Assembly (NCBI GenBank): GCA_019722365.1
Contig: JADFUC010002150.1
Coordinates: 310,001 to 374,000 of the forward strand
Source: Lithospermum erythrorhizon
Taxonomy: Eukaryota; Streptophyta; Magnoliopsida; Boraginales; Boraginaceae
Length of the DNA: 64,000 nt
Direction: 5' to 3'
Shown: piece after piece, positions 25,151-38,314 of the stretch
Position numbering within the stretch: position 1 is the first letter of the stretch
How the letters are laid out: every line of letters begins with the position of its first letter
Made by a program: the position numbers and the translations under genes
Notes under the pieces: generated by a model
What the model saw: the letters and a program-made list of their open reading frames with translations, nothing else
Database searches by the model: none
What the model was told of the DNA's origin: nothing

Positions 25151-25418
25151 AGTCTAACAAATTCAAATCCAACTTCGAGGATGCGGTCCGTACGCAATCC
25201 GGCCCACAAATAAGCGTCAAATCGAGTCTGAGTGTTAATCAGTCGGTATATCAATCCAATCCAATACCAGCTGATCGAAGTGCGTTTGAGAATAATAGGC
25301 GATAGTGAACTCGTCAATTTGATCATTATTTTTTATACCTAAATAAATTTTAAAAAATTTTTATTATATTGTCTAGCGTATTTTTAAATAATAAAATCTT
25401 TCTAGCCATTACAGTTGT

Positions 25419-27060
25419 TGAACAAATGGGTTTAACAAAGTCAAATCATAGTGAGGTGAGATCCATGCATACTTAAGAGTTTGCTACTGTTGACTTAATC
25501 TTGGGTAATTCTGATATATTTTCATTTTAACTGACATTGCCTTAAGACTATATGTTTACATAGTACTTACTAAAAGTTAGATCAATTAATAAAAAAAACT
25601 AATAAAATCATTAAATAAATCTGAATGAAATAAACAAATAACATGCATTATCATCACCGGCCAGCACAGCCTACGAGTCATGGCATCTACACCGACACAG
25701 GAACACACGGCTAAGTTGGACCCCTGGGTCGCCAACAACTTTCTATATATAGCAGACTTAGTATAATCTTCCGTCAGAATCTTAAATGTGACAACTTCTC
25801 TGTCTAGTTTGGCTATTCGTCTTGTGACCATTTTTCTATTTCACTTAAATTTGTTTCTACAATTAATTTCACAATCTTCAATTTATCAGAATTGTTGGCA
25901 GCTTCCTCTTGTCATTCATTCATGAAATGAGTATATCAAATTAACTTAATTAGGAAGTTTCAAAAAAATTATTAGAGGTCTAAATAAAATTCAATTCTCA
26001 TCATTTAAGATGATGGTTTTTTTAATGATCGCATCATAGAATGACATTACTATAATATACAGAGTACGTACATCATCGATCGTACTGTTCAATAACTTAA
26101 TGCTTCATCCTACAATAGTTAGCAGTGACTAGGGACTCACCTCGCACTGCTCAAAAGAGTAGATATATATATTACATTAATTTGTAGCATATGTTTTTAT
26201 GTCACGTTAATTAAGTAATTGAGTTTTTTTTTGGGTTAAAATAAAGGTTAGATAGGTTGAGAAGAATTCATTTTGCCTATTTCTTTCGGCAACTTAACTG
26301 TCAAGAATGTTCTTTTAGTCCAGAAATGATTTTGAGTTCGTTAGGACTAAAAAATTAACTTAATACAATAATCTAACTTGATCACTTGACATATATAATA
26401 ATTACTAGTGATTATTATTAGACCAAACATATTTTAACAAGTAATTAAGTTATGATCAGTCAATTTTATCCTTTCTTCGTCATTTATTTCTTTTACTCCG
26501 TATGTCTTAATCATAATACCCGTAGAATATTTAATTTATGGTCCTCTATGTCCTCGTCATAATAATTAGAGGTGGGTGTGCCCATTTGTATATACACACC
26601 TTCATATGCAATGCACATGTGGTATAACTATCAGTTCGCACAGAATTTAGGCATGGACAATATTTCTTATATTGAAGGGTGTTTTTTGTCCTATTTATTT
26701 AGGTCCAGATCTAACATTGGTGAAGTCACGTCATGAGGCATGCTATGAGGTTCCATATATACTTCCATAATTATGTCTTCCTTCAACTTCAAGTTCAGAA
26801 TTGTTTTTTTCCCCGATCAAATCAACTACAACAAAGCATCTATAGAAATAGAATAATTCAATAATTTTCTGTAGGGAATGTAAGCTGATATGATTGAGAC
26901 TGTTTTATCATGAAATGGCTCACAATCGAATGGTTAATGATAATTTTATATAACACTTGAAATTATATTTAGTTACTAGTTTTAATAACAGTTTTTAACT
27001 ACTTAAATTATATTTATATTACATTTCAGTTGTGGTTAAATTATTATAAACTAATTGATG
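25419..27060. other. Intergenic DNA, nothing identified
   Basis: AT-rich with scattered short frames. The minus-strand 81-codon frame at 25,586-25,831 has no domain that I recognise. No promoter, RNA gene or clear repeat could be supported. Confidence 0.4.
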
Positions 27061-27169
27061 CACGGATATATATTTTCTAGGTTCAACATAATATGGAGAA
27101 TATCGACCAACGACTATTTACCTTGGCTCTTGGTCCATGAAGGGAAATCAATAAGTACAAGGGGTACTA

Positions 27170-27500
27170 CACAAATGGATACTACTTGACGCTGAAATGG
27201 TGCGAGAGGCAATGTGCGACCAAATAATAGTGTTTGTGTGAAAGTGCCGTATTCGGATAGTGAGCATGTTGATTACTGGAGTTCTTAGCGAGAAATATGG
27301 GAGTTGAGATATACTTGGTTTGAGCGAGGCAGGTTGTCTTATTCGAAGTGTCGTTGGTTCGATACGAGGTGGATGCGGGTCTTATTTCTAAGACGGAATC
27401 GTGCAAATAAAAACGAGGAAAAAGGTTTACAATCGGGCGATAATATTTTTATCCTTGCACCGGCACAACAAGTGTTCTACATCGACTATGTCGGATGATA
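27170..27500 (+). pseudogene. DUF4216 region of a CACTA transposase, broken
   Basis: Pieces in shifted frames give YTNGYYL (about 27,173-27,193), an ITGVLSEK-like piece near 27,270, then an open stretch at 27,304-27,498. That stretch contains RYTWFERGRLSYSKCRWFDT and, near its end, NIFILAPAQQVFYIDYVG, matching the 'F-x-x-A-x-Q-A-x-Q-V-F-Y' tail of DUF4216. Stops after CATK and after VG, and frame changes, show it is dead. Neighbouring short frames to 27,767 may be acidic C-terminal debris (GDNG, NEEESRG in the plus reading). Confidence 0.6.
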
Positions 27501-27939
27501 AGAAAACATCTTGAATGGGTGGATTCATCAAGCCTGTTCTGAGAATTCGAATTAGTTAGGCTAATATTGAAGATGGCGATGTCGAGTTCTTTGGGAAGAA
27601 GAGCAACGGTGTCGATACCCGTTCAACCCAGCGATAGAGCTAGATAATGATAATATTCTTGGCGACAATGGGTTTATATGGCGATGATGGCCAATCCCTT
27701 TAATATTTACAAATGAAGATAATGAGGAAGAAAGTAGGGGCAGCGATGGCGATGATGAGAATAGCAAAAATTATTAGTCTTAGCGTTATCCCCAATAATA
27801 TAATGTATTATGTACTTGTTTAACATTTATTTTATAAAGCTGAATTATTTGATATATGTATTATACAATTTGAGGTATATTGGTAGTAAGTTTCATACTC
27901 CCATTGCGGGGAGTTTCATTTAGTTTAAATTTATTTGGA

Positions 27940-30360
<2,421 letters not shown>

Positions 30361-30975
30361 TTTTTTGGCGTCGCGTGAGTCAAAATCTAAAAGTAGTGTT
30401 ATATTATGCCTATATGCCGGTGTGGGCAACTATGAATGCACATAAGTATGAAAATACATACAGTATTACATTTGATGAGCAGCATATCCGGCAGCAAATT
30501 GAACAAAATGTAGTCATGTACCGGTACCACACAACTATAAATACCCTATTGATCAAACCAAAGAATGTACATGAATTAAGATCTTCAAAACCTTATTTTA
30601 TTATACTTCATATTACTACCTTTATCACTGAAAAAAATATTCAATTTTTTAATGATAAAACAATTAAATTTATAGTCTTAATTGGCATGCACAAATGTAA
30701 CTTGTTGGTTTGACATTCTAAACATAACCTATATTTCTAAGATCGTAACTTGAATAAACTCCATTAAAACATTGGGTAATAAACAAAAACCCAAATTTTA
30801 TTTGTCAAAATATTCCAATATTTCAAGAGTGCTTTCGAATTTGAAGTGCTAGTATAGTAGAAAGTTAGAGTGTTATTAGAGATTATTATTAAGATTTTTA
30901 AATGATCACATTTTTTATAATTTTAAATTCTTATAAGCTTGTTTAGTTATTTTCCAAGTTCTTATGGGCCAAGCG

Positions 30976-30978
<3 letters not shown>

Positions 30979-31048
<70 letters not shown>
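30979..31048. repeat. (AT)n microsatellite, about 70 bp
   Basis: Uninterrupted AT dinucleotide repeat in the spacer between the CACTA and Copia elements. Confidence 0.95.
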
Positions 31049-31050
<2 letters not shown>

Positions 31051-31411
31051 CGTAATTCTCCCTTATTATTGTATTATAAGTTTAGCGTTTGTGAGTATAT
31101 TGTATCTTAAAGAATCTTTCGGTGACATATTTTTAGTGTAATTATCGTATATCTTAAGGATACTCAATAACATATTTAGGTGTAAATATCATGTATTTTA
31201 AAAGAACAAATTCTATTAAAATTCTTATGCTTAACGTAATCGAACCTAATATGAATTCACATCAACTTTCAATACGTCAAATTGACTCATTAATTATGTT
31301 ACTGTAACCAACTGCCTAATACAATTAATTGTTTGACAGTAGTGATGTAGTTAAGTCATTTGCCTATTAATAAACCAATGTCTAATCGTACGGAATACGG
31401 TCTAGCTAAGG

Positions 31412-31528
31412 GCTAATTAAGTGGTGTGGAATGGTGTTGAGGAGTAGTATTTAAAATATACTTCCTCCAATAATTAAGTGGTGTGGAATGGTGTTGAGGT
31501 AAGTATTTAAAATAGACTTCCTTCAAAT
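31412..31528. repeat. Two-copy tandem duplication, unit about 58 bp
   Basis: The segment beginning AATTAAGTGGTGTGGAATGG occurs twice in a row (from about 31,415 and 31,473), each followed by GTATTTAAAATA and ACTTCCT. Copies differ at only a few positions, so the duplication is fairly recent. Confidence 0.8.
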
Positions 31529-32659
31529 ATTTTTACTTGATATTCTATTAAAAAAATTTGTTTTGAAATAATTGTCACTTTGAAATTCTAATATAATATT
31601 TTATTAGTTTTTCTTTTAAACTCTTATTATATTCAAAAGTTACCTAGTGAATATACAAGTTTTACTTTCATTAATTATTATTTTAGTTATTGATTAGGGA
31701 TATATAGGTAATATCTACTTCATTTTAATTGTTTCTTAATTAAAGTAAAAAATGGTAAAATTTGTCAGTAAAAAAAATGAGAGAATACTTTGTAATTCAA
31801 AAATAAACAAACAATAAATAGTTCTTTTTTTTAGTTATAGACAATTCATAACATTAATCAAAAGATAAATATATGTAGCTTTTAAAGGTAGGCTATTATA
31901 TTAGATTGTACTTAGGCATGTGCATAGGTTCTCTTAAATTTCTAAAATACACTCAAAATCGTAGCTTTTCATATTTTAGGGGTTAGGTTTTTTTATGTAT
32001 AAACTTTAAGAGTTTCCTCATTATTCACCCAAAATAAAAAAAATTGTGTATTTCAAGATTTTCATTAATTTAACGTAAAAAAAGATCAATATTATAGGGA
32101 GCATACAAATTTGGGGTGTGTGTAAAATTTTTAGGGCTCGAAGGATTATTTTTAGGAGAGTGAAAATGCGTCATTTATCAATTTTTAATTTTTTTTATAC
32201 CTTATTATAATTGTTAGGAGGAAATGATACCATTACTCTTTTATTTTCAATTGATGGGAGGTAATTCTTAAATTTGTGGTTGCTTGAAGTAGTAATACTT
32301 TCAATTTCATGGTGCACTTGTTAAATCAGTTAGTAATTATATTTCCTTCATTTTAAAAATTATCATATTTCAATTGTGATTGTTGATTTTTTTATAATTT
32401 TAGATTCATATTTTTTTAGTGTATGTGGTAAAAAGTATGTCAAATAAAAATAATTATTTTAAAATTATTTTATTATTAATATGATAAGTTTAATTCAAAG
32501 TAAAACTATACTTGCTAATTAAGTTCACAATAGTGATTATTTAAAATCAAACTGGATAAATTTTTAGGTGCGAAGGTAATATTCATTTTCTTATTTACAC
32601 TATTATTATAAAAGATCAAAGATTTCAAACATGAATGCAAACTTATAAATAACAAAAAT

Positions 32660-32912
32660 TGTTGGAATGCATTTACGTGTTCTTGAGACATGTGGTCGGG
32701 AGGTATAATTTCGAGACCGTGCCCGATGTTGGGATATTTAGTGTCGGTGGTTTCGGAGAAGTTTGGGGGTTGCCAAAGTCAGGCCTTACTCCCCGATGTC
32801 GCGACACAGTGTTTTTGTATAGTTCAGCGTTTTGTATAGGAGGCCGATTTTAGCTATTGTATATAAATTGTAACTCAAACTCATTATTTATAAAGGAATG
32901 CGTTATTTCTAC
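32660..32912 (+). repeat. 5' LTR of the Copia element
   Basis: About 253 bp, aligning to the right LTR with many substitutions and small indels. Shared landmarks are TTTTGTATAG twice, ATAAATTGTA and AAGGAAT near the end. Divergence shows an old insertion. Confidence 0.8.
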
Positions 32913-33414
32913 GTGGTATAGAAATGAATATTCATCACTTTCAAACCTAATTTTTTTTTTTTCATGGTGGCTCAATCTGGTGAAAAGCCGCATTCTTTGA
33001 GGTGGTGGTGAAATGTTGAGCCAGAAAAATCCCTCTTGATGATAGAACTTCCTCTTGTCATCTGTTGTCAAGATTTACGAGGTTGGTTATTACTCCGGTT
33101 GTGTTTAGGTTTCAATTATGATGAATGGTCAAACTCCATTAACTTGTCCACTTGTTTCTACAGCGAGAAAGATGCATTTATTTAATAGTTACGGCGAAGC
33201 CAGCGAATCGCTTACTCTTGATTCGTGGCGAGTGTTGCGGTCTCACGTTGGTGCCCGTGGGTGATGAATACCATTGATCCTAACTGCGAGATCATTCTTT
33301 TTTTTTTTGAATTGTTTAGTTATGTAGAATGGTCTTGGAGAGTTCGGGATCGTGGCGCCATTTGTCTGTTTTCTTTAGTGCAATGACTCAGCTGCAGCCC
33401 AGGCAGGCGGCGAG

Positions 33415-36400
33415 GTTGTGGGTGACGGTGTCTCGGCGGTTTGTGCATTTGGAGGGTTCCGTCACTTTCCTCGGATCAACGGAGTTAAACTCATGGGTAG
33501 TGTGATACGAGTTCCTACACTACACCTTTGGGATAATCCTCGTATGATGAGTGGGATCTTTACTACCTTGGAACAATTATCTTGGGCCACCAAACCGTCT
33601 TCTATGTACTCTATGTTTGTTTGATCAGTATAGGGCCCATTAATGTACGTGGTTTGCGATGGTAGTGTCATTTGATATTCACGAGAGACGTGGGCGTGTT
33701 GGTTATCGAGATACTATTACCTTGGGAATGTTGTTTATGTTCCTACACTTTGGCTGACCACTTATTTACTATACAAATTGATGGATGATTGTTTCATGTG
33801 ATATCGTTTACTCATATTTTGTGAGTTTTGGGACGAACTACCCAGAATGTGATTAGGTGGGTAAGCGGAAGGGTGGGTATACTATTTCAACAACTCTAAA
33901 GGCGTGGTTCGCGGTATTTGTGTTAGTGCAGCCAGGCAGAATGTAGAGTTATGGCATAGTAGATTAGGGCACCCTTCCGAGAAAGTGTTGTCATATTTAC
34001 CGTTTTTTAGTCGTGTTAGTTTACATTTACCTACGGCTTGTGAGATTTTTCATAAAGCAAAATAGACTCGTGATATTTTTTATGGCGTGATAATAGAGTT
34101 GTTAGTTATTTTCGAGTTAATTCATTGTGATCTTTAGGGGACTACAACTCGGGTTCACGTCTTCTTGTGGTGCTCGTTATTTCCTTACTATAGTTGATAA
34201 TTTATAGGGTGATGTGTGGGTTGTTTTGTTGCATGATAAAACTGAAGTGTATTATGTGTTTCTTAAAGTCCTTCCCATGATTAAAAGACAGTTTGGGGGT
34301 GAGGTGTGTCGTAATACTGGCGATAACGCATGAGTTTAGTGCACAGAGCACTTATTTTTCTAGTTATTGGATAGTGTTTCAAACCTCGTGTCTTGGTACC
34401 CCCACAATAGAATGGTCGAGTTGAAACAAAAAATCGTCACATTTTATCTGTGGCCCGAGCCTTACGTTTTCAGGGGACATGCTTGCTTTATCGAGTTCTA
34501 GAATTTGAGTGTGTGTTCGAACATATTTAATTAATCGAACCCACTTCTAGTATTTTGGCTTTTAAATCGCATATGAGATATTATCACGGTATTTCTCTTG
34601 TTTAGGATGAGAGTCTTTGGGTGTTTATTTGTGCTGTGACTTGCGGTGCAAAAAGGTGATAAGTTTGTCGTTAAATGATCGGCGTTGTGTGTTTGTTAGT
34701 TATTCTTTTTGATAAAAGGGGTGGAAGTTGTTTGATATTCGAGGCCCGTGAATCTTTTTGTGTCTGTGTTATTATTTCTATGAGAAAGAATTTCCATTTG
34801 AGGGTATCGATTATGATGGAGCCGGGGAGGAACTTCGCTCGGTGATAGCATTCGAACCGATGGTTGATGTAGCAGCGTCGGGTTCGGATGAGGAGAGCGA
34901 ACCGATGGGCGTGTAGCAGCGTTCGGACTTCTCGTTATGCACATGATGGGGGAGGCGGGGTGGTGTCACTGAGGCGGGTTGGGCAGGGGAGGACAATGAC
35001 CGCCGTCAAACTGTTAGTTCGGAGTAATGGCGTGACTAAGGCTTCCGGTTGGGTAGGGACATAGGGTTCATTATGCTCGCGCATCTCAAAGACTTTGTGA
35101 TCGTAGTGATTAGTGCGTCCTGCTTCGGCGTTCAACATTTCCTCTCTTATACCAGGTATTTACATATCCTCTTGCACATTGTTTGAGTTATGACATTTTA
35201 AGTTTGACACGAGTTTCTTTAACACTATTCTTGCCGGGGTAGACCTAAAATCCTATCTTTAGGCATCGAAGGATTCAGGTTGGTGTGCAGCTATGTTGAG
35301 TGAGATACGTGCTTTGGAGGATAATGACACATAAAATTACGGTTGTTTACCTCGGGCAAGAAAGCTCTAAGGCTGATGGGTGTCTGAATTAAATCTGACT
35401 TCGAATGGGAATTATTGGCGTCTCAGTGAATTTATGGTGTTTGGTAATCGTGGGAATTGACTATTAGTATACATTCGCATGTAGCTAAAGGCTACTTCAG
35501 GACATTCTTAGCTCTGTGCTCGAGGTGGATACTAAATCGGATAGACGTGCGTAATGCTTTTTTTGCATGGAGATTTCCATGATGAGGTATATATGAAACT
35601 TCCACCGAGTTTTTTGATCATAGTAGACAACAAAATGTATGTCTGCACAAGTCATTGTATGGACTCAAAGCAGGCACCTTGTTGTTGGTTAAACAAACTT
35701 CAATACAGCTTTGATTTCTTATGGTTTTACTCGATGCCATTTCGATCCCCATTCTTTGTTTTCTTATGTTCGTGATAGTATTCAGTTGTTCGTTCTTGTT
35801 TACGTTGATGATATGATTATTTCTGGCACTGATTTGACTATAGTGGATAATTTCAAGAAGTATCTCAGTTCTTGTTTTCACATGAAGGATCTAGGGGTCC
35901 TAAAGTATTTTTTGGGTATCGAGGTGGAGAGGAGCGCTACCGGAATTTCTTTATGTCAGAGAAAGTATGCTTTAGACATTAATGAAATTGTGGTTTTGGA
36001 TGATAGATCACTGCAACTTTTCATGGAACCAAATCATAAACGGCTCGTACGTTAGTGGGCGTTTAGCGAGAGGGGGAGAGTATAGATGTTTGGTTAGGAT
36101 GCTTATTTTTCTCTCTTATACTAAGTCGATATCGCATATGTTATGCATATCCTTTCTTAGTTTTGCTGAGGACCATTGGAATGTAAGCAATTTCAGTGGT
36201 CTTATTTACACCAATTCGCTTTGGTATTTGGAATTCTATTACGAGTTTGATTCGACTTGAGATTGTCTGGGTGGCGTGACTTGGATTGGGCAAGTTGTCC
36301 TGTTACAAAGGCAGTCGATTCTTGGTTGGGTAGTGTTTCATGGGGATTCTCACCATTTCTTGGAAGACAAAGAAATAGAGAGCGTAAATTATCTTGATTG

Positions 36401-36480
36401 AGGCGAATGCAGAATTTTATGGCGGCCATGGCGTTTAAAGTGGTGAAGGGATTGCAGCATGTTTGGGCATTGGTCATCTT
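33415..36480 (+). pseudogene. Copia gag-pol polyprotein remnant
   Basis: Ordered Copia pieces on the plus strand, in changing frames. A GAG-pre-integrase motif with LWHSRLGHPSEKVLSYLP near 33,950. The Cys of the zinc finger and the integrase start with ELIHCDLWGTT near 34,110-34,145. Then reverse transcriptase at about 35,555-36,000 with LHGDFHDEVYMKLP, LYVDDM-type FVLVYVDDMIISG (35,785-35,825) and FHMKDLGVLKYFLGIEV. RNase H debris follows to about 36,480. Premature stops occur every few dozen codons. It cannot code for an active polyprotein. The reverse transcriptase active-site YVDD is still readable. Confidence 0.8.
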
Positions 36481-36735
36481 TCCTTGATTTCAAAGTGTAT
36501 AGTGATAGTCGGTTAGGCTTTTATAAACATAATCACGATTTCATGGCTGGCTGAAAGCAACGTCGAGATTGATTGTCGTTTATTCGAGAGCTATTCGGGA
36601 TGAGGCCCATTGTTGTTTCTACGTGTCTCTACGTCTTCCACGGCTTCTGAAACATCTTTCACCCGGGGAAAGCGGCCCGATTGACTTTGATGAGCCAGTT
36701 GTGATGCTTACGTACTTTCCCGACTTGAGGGAGGG

Positions 36736-36993
36736 TGTTGGAATGCATTGCAGTGTTCTTCGGGACATGGTCGGGAGGTATAGGTCCTGAGCCATTGTCC
36801 TATGTCATATTTAGTGTCGATTGGTTTAGGGAGAAGTAGGGAGTTGTGAAGTCCCGGAGCCGCCTCGATAATAAATGACATAGTGTTTTGTATAGTTAAA
36901 ATGCGTTTTGTATAGGATCATAGATTTTAATTGTGTGTATAAATTGTAGCTTTCAAACAATTTATTTTATACAAGGAATCATTATTTCATACA
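36736..36993 (+). repeat. 3' LTR of the Copia element
   Basis: Starts TGTTGGAATGCATTGC right after the polypurine tract and ends near TTTCATACA. About 258 bp. Confidence 0.8.
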
Positions 36994-38314
36994 AAATACA
37001 TAATAAAAAATGATTAACGACATTTAAAAAAATATATATAATTTTATTAGATATTTCCAAAAACCATATTCATTGAGAGTGTTCACTTCACCACTTGTAT
37101 AAGCGTGTTAATTCTCTGTACATTCTAATAATTTCATGTCCCATGTTGTAAATGTAATACGGAGTAACATCTGCAAATAAAATAATCAATCAAATCAAGA
37201 TAATTTATGGAATTGTATATATAAATCTAACTCTGGATCTTCTCTCATGTAGAAGATAATAACTCTTTCACGGGCATAAGTATGTGCTCTGATTGGATCC
37301 ATACATTCAAACACAATACTTTCATTACATACTCAAACACAATAAACCATTAATATTTATTTATTTTTCCCAATTCTTTTCTTTTTCTTTACTATTTTGC
37401 AATCAAGAAACATAGACACAAATCTTATTGCAACTATATGTAGTTGGAAACTGTGAAGAAAGCTAGAAGAAGGGGTTTTAGAATCTTGGTTATTGAGCTA
37501 ATCTTGAAAGTTTTGCTATAAGATTGCCAGAAAAATTAAGGGGTTTTGTTAAGGTGAGCAGTGAAATAAAAACCCAATTTTTACTTCATGGTTGCAGCTA
37601 TTGTTTGTGTTGTTTTGTTATTGGATTTAATGAGTTCTTGGCAGTTTGGTGTAGTAGCGGAACAAAATTTATTATATGGGAGCGAAATAACTTATATTAT
37701 ACAAATTAAGAAAAATAAAATATTTTAAGTGACGAATAATTTAATTTTTGAATAAATAAATAGTAAATTCTATTTTTAAATATTAAAATTTTATTTTTCG
37801 AAATTTTAGGTGGCGACCCCTACCCTCTACTGGTTTGGTCAAAGTAGACTTTTTATCGTAGCAGTTGCCTATTGAATTGATTCTTATATGGTTTTGGTGA
37901 TTTAGTTCCATTGCAGCTGAATGTAGTAAGTTGTTCTTTGCTTAATAATTAAGGCAAGAAGAGTTGTATTTTTATTAGTTGTATCACTTAGCTCATTGGT
38001 GACACATATATGTGTCTGCTCCATTTCTGTCACGTGGGTTCATAATAAAGTTCGAATCTTTGATGATTCTATGATGTGCCATTGAAAAAAGTTTAATGCT
38101 ATTTATTATAATTAGTCTTGTGAGAAATTATGTTTTTGACATATACGCATATTGCCTTTTGAGGTCCATGGACCTGGTATACAACTCAAGGTGATGATCT
38201 TCAATAATTTATCTATCTTGTTTGCTTCAGGTTGTTTCTGATTATAGTAACTATGGATGTTTTATTGTTTATGATCTTATTGATGTTTGAATGTATTTAA
38301 GGTTGAATATCATA
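36994..38314 (+). promoter_or_regulatory. Upstream region, 5' UTR and probable 5' UTR intron of the PMT-like gene
   Basis: A likely leader exon around 37,440-37,553 ends AAG|GTGAGCAG. A probable leader intron ends near TTTGCTTCAG at 38,222-38,231 or, less likely, at 38,301. Inside the intron a SINE-like segment lies at 37,975-38,080. Exact transcription start is not visible. Placement of a leader intron is inferred only from splice-like sites. Confidence 0.4.
37975..38080 (+). mobile_element. SINE-like element with A and B boxes
   Basis: TAGCTCATTGGTGACAC at about 37,990 resembles a Pol III A box, and AGTTCGAATCT at about 38,050 resembles a B box, about 60 bases apart. This fits a tRNA-derived plant SINE. 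Ends and target duplications not fixed. Confidence 0.5.

Larger units (their letters stand above)
19537..25413 (+). mobile_element. Solo LTR 2 (about 1.68 kb) split by a nested hAT element
   Basis: Starts TGTAGACAGTCGAAATTA and ends CATTACA, with GTTGT on both sides. The left part (19,537-20,961) and right part (25,159-25,413) are homologous to consecutive parts of solo LTR 1. For example CCTATAAATAACC at 20,137-20,149 matches the TATA region of copy 1, AATCAACGGTTAAGATC matches ATTCAACGGTTAAGATC, and the tail near 25,290-25,413 matches 19,380-19,461. The two LTRs differ considerably, so they are separate old insertions. The hAT element at 20,962-25,150 was inserted later. Confidence 0.75.
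30399..32659. other. Intergenic AT-rich DNA
   Basis: No supported gene. Contains an (AT)n microsatellite and a short tandem duplication, listed separately. The 112-codon frame at 30,375-30,713 begins inside the CACTA end and shows no recognisable domain. Confidence 0.4.
32660..36993 (+). mobile_element. Ty1/copia retrotransposon with both LTRs, decayed
   Basis: Left LTR 32,660 to about 32,912 and right LTR 36,736 to about 36,993, both starting TGTTGGAATGCATT. A primer-site-like TGGTATAGA follows the left LTR (compare TGGTATCAGA of initiator Met tRNA), and a purine tract GAGGGAGGG sits directly before the right LTR. AAAAT flanks the left end and occurs at the right end with a one-base ambiguity. 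The order is integrase before reverse transcriptase, as in Copia. Many stops and frameshifts. Confidence 0.85.

Noticed and set aside
25586..25831. 81-codon minus-strand frame
   Set aside because: No recognisable domain, flanking splice sites or homology that I could name; in AT-rich DNA next to transposons.
34696..35138. Pro/Ser-rich minus-strand frames
   Set aside because: Antisense to the Copia polyprotein remnant; no splice or domain support.
38291..38314. Upstream in-frame ATG of the PMT-like gene
   Set aside because: The added residues (MYLRLNII) do not fit the family start MARPLHRG, and the base context favours the ATG at 38,315.
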